64,000 nucleotides of DNA from Hyphomonadaceae bacterium. Its GTDB lineage: Bacteria > Pseudomonadota > Alphaproteobacteria > Caulobacterales > Hyphomonadaceae. A program made the position numbers and the translations under genes. The stretch is from NCBI GenBank assembly GCA_024743315.1, contig JANSWU010000003.1, positions 1 through 64,000 of the forward strand. Direction: 5' to 3'. Each line of letters opens with the position of its first letter. The stretch's first letter is position 1. This document shows, piece after piece, positions 19,065 to 27,399 of the stretch. The notes beneath the pieces are model-generated. The model did not search any database. It was not told where the DNA came from and saw only the letters and a list, made by a program, of their open reading frames with translations.

Positions 19065-20333
19065 TTAGGAAGCTTCGTTCGGCTGAACCTGCTTTGCGTG
19101 CACATATAGCGGCTTCGCATTACCTTCGACCACTTCGGCATTGATCACAACTTCGTCAACGCCGCGCAATCCTGGCAGTTCGAACATCGTGTCGAGTAGG
19201 ATGGATTCCATGATCGACCGAAGACCTCGGGCGCCGGTTTTGCGGATTATCGCTTTTTTGGCCACAGCCGTCATCGCATCCGGGGTAAAGGTCAGGTTCA
19301 CGTCCTCCATTTCAAACAGTTTTTGATACTGTTTGACGAGCGCATTCTTTGGCTCAGTGAGGATGGTGACCAGCGCGTCTTCATCGAGATCTTCGAGCGT
19401 CGCCAAAACCGGCAAACGACCGATGAATTCAGGGATCAGGCCGTAACGCTGCAGGTCTTCCGGCTCCACCGTGCGGAGGATCTCGCCTACCCGCCGAGCT
19501 TCAGGATCCTGTACGTCAGCGCCAAAGCCGATTGAGGTCGACTCTCCGCGCGAGGAGATAATCTTGTCCAGGCCAGCAAAAGCGCCGCCGCAAATGAACA
19601 AGATATTGGTCGTATCAACTTGCAGGAATTCTTGTTGAGGGTGCTTACGCCCGCCTTGTGGCGGGACCGCGGCGACCGTGCCTTCCATTAGTTTCAGGAG
19701 CGCTTGCTGCACCCCCTCGCCCGACACGTCGCGGGTGATCGACGGGTTGTCTGATTTGCGGGAAATCTTGTCGATTTCATCAATGTAAACAATGCCGCGC
19801 TGAGCGCGCTCGACATTATAATCTGACGCCTGGAGCAGTTTCAGGACAATGTTTTCAACGTCTTCCCCGACATAACCTGCTTCTGTCAGCGTGGTCGCAT
19901 CGGCCATGGTGAATGGCACGTCGAGGACGCGCGCCAGGGTTTGTGCCAAGAGCGTCTTACCGCACCCGGTTGGGCCGATCAGCATGATATTGGACTTGGC
20001 GAGTTCCACCCCGTCAGCGCCGCCTGGATTGGCGAGGCGCTTATAATGATTGTGCACGGCAACCGAGAGAATGCGCTTGGCATAGCCTTGCCCGATCACA
20101 TAATCGTCGAGCACGTCGCAAATCTCTTGCGGGGTCGGAACCCCTTCTTTAGCCTTGAATCCAGAGGCTTTGTTCTCTTCGCGGATAATATCCATACAGA
20201 GTTCGACGCATTCATCACAGATGAACACGGTTGGCCCTGCAATGAGCTTCTTCACTTCGTGCTGGCTCTTCCCGCAGAATGAGCAATAAAGCGTATTCTT
20301 TGAATCGCCGCTGGAACCGTTTTGCTTTGCCAT
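19065..20333 (-). CDS. clpX: ATP-dependent Clp protease ATP-binding subunit ClpX
   Basis: Hexameric AAA+ unfoldase that feeds substrates to ClpP. About 422 residues. It has an N-terminal zinc-binding domain with Cys17-x2-Cys20 and Cys39-x2-Cys42, Walker A GPTGCGKT, Walker [11 protein letters not shown], the pore loop GYVGEDVEN, and an IGF-type ClpP contact (SIGFGADV). The ATG at 20333 is used; an in-frame TTG lies 6 bp upstream. clpP is 134 bp upstream on the same strand, with its own gap and a possible separate promoter. Confidence 0.98.
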   Translation of the reverse strand: MAKQNGSSGDSKNTLYCSFCGKSQHEVKKLIAGPTVFICDECVELCMDIIREENKASGFKAKEGVPTPQEICDVLDDYVIGQGYAKRILSVAVHNHYKRLANPGGADGVELAKSNIMLIGPTGCGKTLLAQTLARVLDVPFTMADATTLTEAGYVGEDVENIVLKLLQASDYNVERAQRGIVYIDEIDKISRKSDNPSITRDVSGEGVQQALLKLMEGTVAAVPPQGGRKHPQQEFLQVDTTNILFICGGAFAGLDKIISSRGESTSIGFGADVQDPEARRVGEILRTVEPEDLQRYGLIPEFIGRLPVLATLEDLDEDALVTILTEPKNALVKQYQKLFEMEDVNLTFTPDAMTAVAKKAIIRKTGARGLRSIMESILLDTMFELPGLRGVDEVVINAEVVEGNAKPLYVHAKQVQPNEAS

Positions 20334-20358
20334 GGGCAACCTCTATGACACGCATGCC

Positions 20359-20373
20359 TTAACATGCGATTTA
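20359..20373. promoter_or_regulatory. Near-consensus CtrA-type box upstream of clpX
   Basis: TTAA-N7-TTTA, one mismatch from the CtrA consensus TTAA-N7-TTAA, 25 bp before the clpX start. Suggestive only; one mismatch is common by chance. Confidence 0.25.
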
Positions 20374-20467
20374 CTGAGACCGAATCCCAGCCACTTCTAC
20401 TAACTTTAGACCCCTCACGGGCTCGTGCAAGCCTTAGCTCACATTCTCAATGCATGAAGAATGCCGC

Positions 20468-21091
20468 TTAGTCTTCACTCGCCTCCGCGCGGCGCTCGTA
20501 AACTGTATCGACGATGCCGAATTCCTTGGCATCCTCGGCCGTCATGAATGTATCCCGATCAAGTTTCTTCTCGATCGTGTCATAGTCCTGACCGGTATGT
20601 TTTACGTAAATATTATTCAGCCGCTTTTTCAGGTCGAGAATTTCTTCGGCATGACGCTCAATATCTGTCGCAACGCCTCGATATCCGCCAGACGGCTGGT
20701 GCACCATGACGCGAGAATTTGGCAGCGCGATCCGGTTGCCCTTATCCCCTGCTGCCAGCAGCAGGGAGCCCATGCTCGCGGCCTGGCCGATGCACAGCGT
20801 CGAAATCGGACAGCGAATATATTGCATCGTGTCATAAATCGCGAGGCCAGCCGTGACGTAGCCGCCCGGGCTGTTAATATAGATACCAATATCCTTCTTC
20901 GGATTTTCCGACTCCAGGAACAGCAATTGCGCGCAAACGAGCGACGCGGTTGTGTCGTCAATCGGTCCGGTAATGAAAATCAGGCGCTCTTTTAAAAGCC
21001 GCGAGAAAATGTCGAAGGCGCGCTCACCCCGGCTGGTTTGCTCAATAACAGTGGGGACCAGGTTTACATCGGTCGGGCGCGGATCGAACAT
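20468..21091 (-). CDS. clpP: ATP-dependent Clp protease proteolytic subunit
   Basis: Serine protease that forms the ClpXP/ClpAP barrel. 207 residues. The catalytic serine is in [10 protein letters not shown] (Ser106), the histidine in [10 protein letters not shown] (His131), and the triad is completed by an aspartate near residue 180 (LDRDTF region). It begins [18 protein letters not shown], typical of the alphaproteobacterial family. It is upstream of clpX and lon on the same strand. In Caulobacterales, ClpXP degrades CtrA and is essential for the cell cycle. Confidence 0.98.
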   Translation of the reverse strand: MFDPRPTDVNLVPTVIEQTSRGERAFDIFSRLLKERLIFITGPIDDTTASLVCAQLLFLESENPKKDIGIYINSPGGYVTAGLAIYDTMQYIRCPISTLCIGQAASMGSLLLAAGDKGNRIALPNSRVMVHQPSGGYRGVATDIERHAEEILDLKKRLNNIYVKHTGQDYDTIEKKLDRDTFMTAEDAKEFGIVDTVYERRAEASED

Positions 21092-21199
21092 AAGAATACC
21101 TTCAAGCGGAAATTATGGGGCCAGAACTGGCAGACGAGGACATATTTGTCCATTCGCAAAGAGATACAAGGTGTGGATGTCGCTTAACCCTCATAAACC

Positions 21200-21556
21200 T
21201 CAACTTCCACGAGGCAACGCGGTGCCAAACTTGGCGGCAAAATACCTTGCAATCTGACGAGCAGAATTCAGATGCGAGACGCCATTATCTGTCTTGATCT
21301 CATAGTCGCCAGAGACCGTTTCGGGATCTGCAAGAATGAGCGTTGGCGCGTTCCAACGCCCCGGCCCTAATACTGCGCAGATCTCCGCCCTTGGATGGTC
21401 AATGCCAACGTAGATTATGTCGAGAGATTCCTTGATTGCGGGATAGTAATTCAACACGCCCCAAAGCTCCGCACATTCGGGGCAAAACTCTCGGCGATCA
21501 TTATCCTCAAAGCCCGGCGGCAGAAGGAAAAGCGTGTCTTTCTTCATCGGCTTCAA
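21200..21556 (-). CDS. DUF3088-like small protein
   Basis: 118 residues, begins KKDTLFLLPPGFEDNDRREF, followed by CPECAELWGVL. This matches my memory of the DUF3088 family, a group with a thioredoxin-like pattern but no assigned role. The CPEC pair could be redox-active or metal-binding. Its ATG overlaps the hflX stop (ATGA, 21553-21556), so it is the last gene of the hfq-hflX run. In many relatives mazG occupies this place; here mazG is at 9.6 kb. A second in-frame ATG is at 21547. The family assignment is from recognition and is not certain. Confidence 0.7.
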   Translation of the reverse strand: MKPMKKDTLFLLPPGFEDNDRREFCPECAELWGVLNYYPAIKESLDIIYVGIDHPRAEICAVLGPGRWNAPTLILADPETVSGDYEIKTDNGVSHLNSARQIARYFAAKFGTALPRGS

Positions 21557-22890
21557 TCCATATGCTCAAATTGTGACGCGGCTGCGTCCGGGAATTTCGC
21601 CGCAAGGCGACCAAATTCGTCTTTGGTCAAACTCACTTCCAGCTCCGCCTCGCCGACCTCGCCAAAGGTTTCCTGTTCAACTTGCGCATGCTCATGCAGC
21701 CAGGCTCGTAAAGCGCCGTCTTTATTGGATAAATGTGCGCGAAACCGCTTTCGCCCCTGATCCAGCACCGCTTCGATGGCGCCAATGAGATCATTCACCC
21801 CCTCCCCGGTGACCGCTGAAACAGGGATTGCCACCAACTGGCCCGACAACCGCTCAAGTTCAGCATCAAGGCCGCCTCGAACACTTGCATCGACCAGATC
21901 GATTTTGTTCCAAACTTCAATCATCGGCGGCAGCGGCGTCTCTGTCAGTTCGGACAATTGGCCCAGAACCTTCAGAACATCCTGTTTTTGCTCTTCATCT
22001 GAGTCGCTGGACCGATCGCGGACATGGATCAGGAGGTCCGCCGACAGCGCCTCTTCCAATGTCGCCCGGAAACTGTCGACCAGATGCGTTGGCAGATCCG
22101 AGATGAATCCAACTGTATCGATCAGGCTGGCTTCTCCTAGGGTCGGTAAATCCAGCTTACGGATGGTCGTATCGAGCGTTGCAAACGGCATGTCCTTGGC
22201 CATGACATTAGCCCCGGTCAGGCGATTGAACAGGGTCGATTTACCGGCATTGGTATAGCCCACTAAGGCAATGATCAGGCTTTCGCGCCGCGTGCGGCCT
22301 TGGCGTTGGACCCGTCGGGTGCGTTGCACATCCGCCAAGTCGCGGCGCAGCCGACCGACGGCGCGGTCAATCATGCGCTTGTCCGCTTCGAGCTGGGTTT
22401 CACCGGGACCACCGAGGAAGCCTCGACCCCCACGCTGGCGCTCCAAGTGCGTCCAGGTGCGCACTAGGCGCGAGCGCTCATACAACAAGCGAGCAAGTTC
22501 AACCTGCAGCGTTCCTTCCTTGGTGCGCGCACGCAGGCCGAAGATTTCGAGAATAAGGCCGGTGCGATCAATGACTTTGATGCCGAGCCGATTTTCGAGA
22601 TTTCTCTGTTGGATCGGGGTCAGCGCCGCATCAATGATCACGATCGAGCAGCCATGAGATTTCACATCGGCTTCCAAACGCTCCAACAGGCCGCCGGACA
22701 ATAAATAGCCCGGCGTCGGTTTGCGGACATTTTCAGCGCGCAAGAATTCGAGCTCGCAACCCAAGGCTTCGACCAGACCAGCGGATTCTGCCATCCGGTC
22801 CTCACTCGGGCGCTCGCTAACCTGCGTCCACGGTATGATTATGCCGGCCTTTTCAGGCGGCAGTTCGAGATCGATTGGTGTTTGTTTCAA
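21553..22890 (-). CDS. hflX: GTPase HflX
   Basis: Ribosome-associated GTPase that splits stalled or heat-damaged ribosomes. 445 residues: N-terminal HflX domain with the glycine-rich ERQRGGRGFLGGPGETQLE stretch, then the G domain with ALVGYTNAGKST (G1), DTVGFISDLP (G3) and WNKIDL (G4). The frame opens with TTG at 22890, 6 bp after the hfq stop. The next in-frame ATG would remove 32 residues that look like genuine N-terminal domain, so the TTG start is preferred. It is co-transcribed with hfq. Confidence 0.94.
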   Translation of the reverse strand: MKQTPIDLELPPEKAGIIIPWTQVSERPSEDRMAESAGLVEALGCELEFLRAENVRKPTPGYLLSGGLLERLEADVKSHGCSIVIIDAALTPIQQRNLENRLGIKVIDRTGLILEIFGLRARTKEGTLQVELARLLYERSRLVRTWTHLERQRGGRGFLGGPGETQLEADKRMIDRAVGRLRRDLADVQRTRRVQRQGRTRRESLIIALVGYTNAGKSTLFNRLTGANVMAKDMPFATLDTTIRKLDLPTLGEASLIDTVGFISDLPTHLVDSFRATLEEALSADLLIHVRDRSSDSDEEQKQDVLKVLGQLSELTETPLPPMIEVWNKIDLVDASVRGGLDAELERLSGQLVAIPVSAVTGEGVNDLIGAIEAVLDQGRKRFRAHLSNKDGALRAWLHEHAQVEQETFGEVGEAELEVSLTKDEFGRLAAKFPDAAASQFEHMD

Positions 22891-22896
22891 CTGTGT

Positions 22897-23139
22897 TTAG
22901 CTATCTTCTTCGTCGAAGAGCTGAACGTGCGCACCTGGGGCAATCGTCGAAATTGCGTGCTTATAAACCAGTTGCGGCGGACGACCATCGCCCCGCAACA
23001 ACACACAAAAGTTATCGAACCAAGTGACGACGCCTTGCAACTTCACGCCGTTAACGAGGAATATCGTAAGTGGAGTCTTGGACTTACGGACTGCGTTTAG
23101 GAAAGTATCCTGGAGGTTCTGCTTTTTGTCTGAAGACAT
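22897..23139 (-). CDS. hfq: RNA chaperone Hfq
   Basis: Hexameric Sm-like protein that matches small RNAs to mRNAs. 80 residues, exact alphaproteobacterial length. Sm1 region [20 protein letters not shown] with [10 protein letters not shown], and Sm2 with YKHAISTI, the Hfq YKHAI hallmark. It precedes hflX by 6 bp. The 70-bp gap to trkH probably holds a promoter, so hfq-hflX may be transcribed separately from trkA-trkH. Confidence 0.98.
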   Translation of the reverse strand: MSSDKKQNLQDTFLNAVRKSKTPLTIFLVNGVKLQGVVTWFDNFCVLLRGDGRPPQLVYKHAISTIAPGAHVQLFDEEDS

Positions 23140-23209
23140 TGTTTGCCTGTCCTTCTTTTATAGTGCAGGCGCTATAACGATTGCTGGAAAATGGCAAGCG
23201 ATCGGCGAA

Positions 23210-24619
23210 TTATCTTTGCCAAAATGAGGAATTGAGCGCTGGAAGCAGCGCCACAACCTCTAATCGCCCAAGAATCATGCCGAGAATGACACATAATTGG
23301 GCCGCACCTTCGAGTTCCGCATTCATCTCAACGAGAATATGACCGGCATTCGAAAGGCTTCCGATCCCGGCTCGGATCGCGTCGTCGAATGACAGGCCGG
23401 TCGCACTCAGCAGCAATGTGCCGATCGTGCAGGCGACGATGTAACCGACCAGATAGACCCAGACGCCCATGATTGTGCGATCCGACTGGCGACGCCCGCG
23501 GAATGTGAAGTGCTTGATGCTGCCGCGATAGCCGAGCTGAGCGAACTCCAGGGTCACTCTACGGCTGAGCACAATCAGACGAGCCAGCTTGAAGCCGCCC
23601 GCAGCCGACAAGGCCGATCCCCCGATCAGGACCGGAAACAGCACAAGGACGATGGGCAAACGGGCAAATTGCTCTGGATCGCTCAAGGCGATCCCGCTGG
23701 TCGAGATCGATGATGTTGCCCAGCCAAGACTTTCCAAGAGCGGCAGTCCAGCGAGAAAGGCCAGAAGCGTGACCAAGAGCAAAGACCCAACCCATGCCAG
23801 GACTTCTGGATCAAATGGAACCGAGCGCATACGACCCCGCCCTGCCCCATCCACGGCAATCAATCCCATCGTTCCGACGACCAACCCGATCCAGAGCAAC
23901 AGCGCGTGCAAGGTGCCCGCTTGCGGCGCGATATCATGCGATTGCGGATCGACCAGGCCGGTCGTGATGGCACTGACAGCCCCTGCCAGGGCATCACGCG
24001 GCGCTAGCCCGAGTGCCAACAGAAGCGCAGCCAGCACCAATGAACTGCTCAGCACCAAGGCGGAACTGACCCGGACCACGCGCAAAATCGGATCAAAGAA
24101 ACTGCCTTCCGGTTCGCTAAAGAAGCGGTTTCGATGAACCCCGGGCCCGCCGAGGTTCAACCCAGAAAAGACAGACGCTGCAATTGTGATACTGGCAATC
24201 GCGCCGATCAGATGCAGCATGGCGCGCCAAACAAAGATGCTGATCGGCATCGGATTGGCGGCGGTGTCCAAGCGACTGTGCCCGGTCGTCGTTAGGTTGG
24301 AGACGGCTTCATAAATTGCGGCATGGAAATCGGGCGCGCCCAAATAATCAATGAATGGGACTGCCGCGATCACGCCGCCAAGCGTCCAGAATAGCACAGC
24401 GACCGCCAAACCATCGCGCGCATGGGCTCGGCGCGTGGGCTTGTCAGTAAGGAGAATGACCGTGCCGCCGAGGCCTCCGATCGCAAAGGCGCTGCCCGCG
24501 AACACCATTAATTGATCTTGCTCCCCCGTCGCCAGGGCCACCAAAAAGCAAATCGCGAACAAGAGCGAAAAGCTCAGGGCAATGGCAGACAAAATCCGAA
24601 CGATTGCGAGATGGTTCAC
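23210..24619 (-). CDS. trkH: Potassium uptake protein, TrkH family
   Basis: Integral membrane K+ channel-like subunit, 469 residues with about ten hydrophobic segments in the TrkH/KtrB four-repeat plan. Selectivity-filter-like segments include NLTTTGHSRL, SAITTGLVDP, SSISTSGIAL and SLSNAGHIL, each with a central glycine or its equivalent after a TTG/STSG/SNAG pattern. It starts with GTG at 24619 (MNHLAIV). It follows trkA by 14 bp and works with it. The ending SFWQR is short but not clearly truncated. Confidence 0.9.
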   Translation of the reverse strand: MNHLAIVRILSAIALSFSLLFAICFLVALATGEQDQLMVFAGSAFAIGGLGGTVILLTDKPTRRAHARDGLAVAVLFWTLGGVIAAVPFIDYLGAPDFHAAIYEAVSNLTTTGHSRLDTAANPMPISIFVWRAMLHLIGAIASITIAASVFSGLNLGGPGVHRNRFFSEPEGSFFDPILRVVRVSSALVLSSSLVLAALLLALGLAPRDALAGAVSAITTGLVDPQSHDIAPQAGTLHALLLWIGLVVGTMGLIAVDGAGRGRMRSVPFDPEVLAWVGSLLLVTLLAFLAGLPLLESLGWATSSISTSGIALSDPEQFARLPIVLVLFPVLIGGSALSAAGGFKLARLIVLSRRVTLEFAQLGYRGSIKHFTFRGRRQSDRTIMGVWVYLVGYIVACTIGTLLLSATGLSFDDAIRAGIGSLSNAGHILVEMNAELEGAAQLCVILGMILGRLEVVALLPALNSSFWQR

Positions 24620-24633
24620 TGGTGCAGCCTCGC

Positions 24634-26007
24634 CTAGAAGAAGTCAGCGCTAACCCTGAAGAATTGTTCGACCTTTCGGGTCGCGCTAGATTCATAGAAA
24701 AGAAGCAGGCGGTCATCCGTATTCACCACTGTGCTCGGCCCTGGGAACAAGACTTCACCATCACGGATGATGGCGGCAGCCGTGACGCCATCCGGCAAAT
24801 GCGCATAATCGACCGGCTTGCCGATTAGAGGCGATGAATCTAGGGTCACCCCTTCCGCAATCTCGGCGGCGCCATCTTCCAGCGATTGTACCGACAGGAT
24901 GCGTCCTCGGCGCAACTTGGTCAGGATTTTCGACACGCTGAGCGCGCGAGGATCTAGGACAGCATCGATATCGAGGTCCTGTGAAATCGCGACCAGTTCA
25001 TATGCGTTCACCAGCGCATGCGTCCGCTTCGCGCCCAATTGCTTTGCCAGTTTGCCAATGAGCATATTCGTCTTGTCATCATTGGTGACCGCAATCACGA
25101 TATCCGCTTGATCCGCGCCGGCCTCTTCCAAGACGTCGCGCGCCAGGCCATCACCATGGATGACAATGGTTTGCTTCAGCGCCGAAACCGCGAGGTCTGC
25201 TTTCGCCGCGTCTGATTCAATTATGCGGACACGCACACGGCCATCGCGCTCCAGGTGACTGGCGACATAAGTCCCAACATTGCCACCACCGACAATCACC
25301 ACGCGTTTGTGCTCTTCGACGTCACGATTGAACAGTTTGTTGAGGCGCGGCGTAGCCAGGCGGGTCACCGCGACATAGGCAATATCACCAGGCTGAAGCT
25401 GGTCACTGCCGCGCGGAGCGAAGACGGAGGCTTTGCGCTTGATGCCGATGACGCGGGCCGACAGATCCGGAAAGATACCGGCTATTTGATCCAGCGCCGT
25501 TTCGAGCAAAGGACTGTCTTCCTGCACTTTCATACCGAGAATCTGCAGCTCGCCCTCCTCGAACGCGATGCTCGACAAAGCGCTCGGCGCCCGTATCCGT
25601 CGCAGGATCGCTTCGCCCACTTCGATCTCTGGTGAAATGATCAAATCAATCGGCAAAGCGGTTTTCGAAAACAGCTCCGAATGCCGGGCATCCAAATAGG
25701 CCTGGGCCCGTACGCGCGCAATCTTCGTCGGAACGGAGAAAAGCGTATCCGCGACCTGGCAAATCACCATATTGATTTCATCGAAATGCGTCACGGCGAT
25801 CAACATATCGGTGGCTTCAGCCCCAGCAGCGCGCAACACGTCCGGATGCGCGGCATGGCCTACCACGCCACGAACATCAAAATCGATCTGTACCTGCTCA
25901 ATCAGAGCATGGTTCTCGTCGACCATAATGATATCGTGATGCTCCTGCGCGAGTTGGCGGGCAATGCCTTGCCCGACCCGACCAGCGCCGCAGATAATGA
26001 CGCGCAT
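24634..26007 (-). CDS. trkA: Trk system potassium transporter regulatory subunit TrkA
   Basis: Cytosolic gating ring of the Trk K+ channel that binds NAD(H) and ATP. 457 residues with two RCK units. The first Rossmann motif is IICGAGRVGQGIARQLAQE, the second VIVGGGNVGTYVASHLE, each followed by an acidic strand end and a TrkA-C domain. The stop of ntrX (26008) directly abuts the ATG (26007), so it belongs to the ntrYX transcript, as in many alphaproteobacteria. Confidence 0.96.
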   Translation of the reverse strand: MRVIICGAGRVGQGIARQLAQEHHDIIMVDENHALIEQVQIDFDVRGVVGHAAHPDVLRAAGAEATDMLIAVTHFDEINMVICQVADTLFSVPTKIARVRAQAYLDARHSELFSKTALPIDLIISPEIEVGEAILRRIRAPSALSSIAFEEGELQILGMKVQEDSPLLETALDQIAGIFPDLSARVIGIKRKASVFAPRGSDQLQPGDIAYVAVTRLATPRLNKLFNRDVEEHKRVVIVGGGNVGTYVASHLERDGRVRVRIIESDAAKADLAVSALKQTIVIHGDGLARDVLEEAGADQADIVIAVTNDDKTNMLIGKLAKQLGAKRTHALVNAYELVAISQDLDIDAVLDPRALSVSKILTKLRRGRILSVQSLEDGAAEIAEGVTLDSSPLIGKPVDYAHLPDGVTAAAIIRDGEVLFPGPSTVVNTDDRLLLFYESSATRKVEQFFRVSADFF

Positions 26008-27399
26008 TTAACGGGTTTCCGTTCGACTCGCTGACGCGTTTACCCCAAGGGCCTTTAATTTTCGGTGTAGAGCCGAGCGCTCCATACCGATGAATTCCGC
26101 CGTCCGGGAGATGTTGCCATCAAACCGGGTAATTTGAAGCGTCAAATAATCCCGCTCAAACTGTTCTCGCGCGTCCCTCAGAGACAGCCCTACAAAGTCT
26201 GCTGAAACGCCCATGGCATCCTGGCTATCGCCGGTGCCGCGATCGAGCGGCAACTCTTCGACGGATACGGTCTTACTATTGCTATCGCGCGACAGAATGA
26301 GAACCCGTTCGACGACATTGCGCAATTGGCGAACATTTCCAGGCCAATTCATCGATTGCAAGACCGCGATCGCCTCTTTGCTGAACTCCCGCGGCGTCAG
26401 ACCGGATGAATCAGCAATACGCGCGCTGAAATAGTCGACCAATGCCGGAATATCGTCTCGACGTTCGGCCAGCGACGGGACTGCGAGTGGCACCACATTC
26501 AAGCGGTAATAAAGATCCTTGCGAAATGCCGTGGCTTCTATTGCTTTTTCGAGATCGCGCGTTGAAGACGACATTACCCGCACATCCACCCGTACGTCTG
26601 AGCCACCGCCAACGCGTTGAAAACGCTGCTCGGTCAAAACGCGAAGAATCTTGCTTTGCGTTCCGAGTGGCATGTCGCCGACCTCGTCCAACAAGAGCGT
26701 ACCGCCATGCGCTTGCTCGAACACGCCAATTTTGATGGGCATGCCGGACGAGTCTTCTTCGCCAAACAGTTCGCGTTCCATCTGCTCGGGTGCAATATTG
26801 GCGGCATTTACCGCCACAAAAGGTCCGCCAGCGCGGCGCGAATGCTCGTGAATCAGCTTCGCGCAGAGCTCCTTGCCGACGCCTGCCTCTCCTGAGACCA
26901 GAACGCGCGAATTTGTTGGCGCGACTTTTTCGATCTGGGCGCGCAGGGCCTGAGCTGCTCCGCTCGAACCGATCCATTCCGAGACTGAGAAATTATGCGT
27001 GCGAAGCGCTTCGTTTTCACGCTTCAGTTTGGCCGACTCGATGGCACGAGAGACCAAGTGCAACAAGCGATCGGCCTTGAATGGCTTTTCGATGAAATCA
27101 TACGCACCACGGCGGATGGCAGCGACCGCCGTTTCGACATTGCCGTGCCCGCTAATCACAATCACCGGCAGCAAAGGATCAATGGCTTTGAGGTATTTGA
27201 GCACGGACAGGCCGTCCATATCGCTGCCTTGAAGCCAAACATCCAAAACCACCAAGCTTGGGGTCCGGGAACGAACCTCTTCGATTGCCTTTTCAGCCGT
27301 TGCCGCCGAGCGCACGCCGTGGCCATCATCCTCGAGCACGCCCGCAATCAATTCGCGGATATCAGGCTCATCATCGACGACTAGAATGTCAGTACTCAT
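26008..27399 (-). CDS. ntrX: Response regulator NtrX (AAA+ domain without GAFTGA)
   Basis: Partner of NtrY. About 463 residues from MSTDILVVDD: receiver domain with phospho-acceptor Asp53, AAA+ domain with Walker A GEAGVGKE and Walker B LLLDEVGD, and a C-terminal Fis-type helix-turn-helix (TRFDGNISRTAEFIGMERSA). Where sigma-54 activators have GAFTGA, this protein reads LFGEEDSSGMPIKIGVFEQA, so the contact loop is missing. This is known for NtrX of alphaproteobacteria and suggests control of sigma-70 promoters. The gene overlaps the ntrY end by 11 bp; an extra in-frame ATG is 6 bp upstream (27405). Confidence 0.94.
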   Translation of the reverse strand: MSTDILVVDDEPDIRELIAGVLEDDGHGVRSAATAEKAIEEVRSRTPSLVVLDVWLQGSDMDGLSVLKYLKAIDPLLPVIVISGHGNVETAVAAIRRGAYDFIEKPFKADRLLHLVSRAIESAKLKRENEALRTHNFSVSEWIGSSGAAQALRAQIEKVAPTNSRVLVSGEAGVGKELCAKLIHEHSRRAGGPFVAVNAANIAPEQMERELFGEEDSSGMPIKIGVFEQAHGGTLLLDEVGDMPLGTQSKILRVLTEQRFQRVGGGSDVRVDVRVMSSSTRDLEKAIEATAFRKDLYYRLNVVPLAVPSLAERRDDIPALVDYFSARIADSSGLTPREFSKEAIAVLQSMNWPGNVRQLRNVVERVLILSRDSNSKTVSVEELPLDRGTGDSQDAMGVSADFVGLSLRDAREQFERDYLTLQITRFDGNISRTAEFIGMERSALHRKLKALGVNASASRTETR

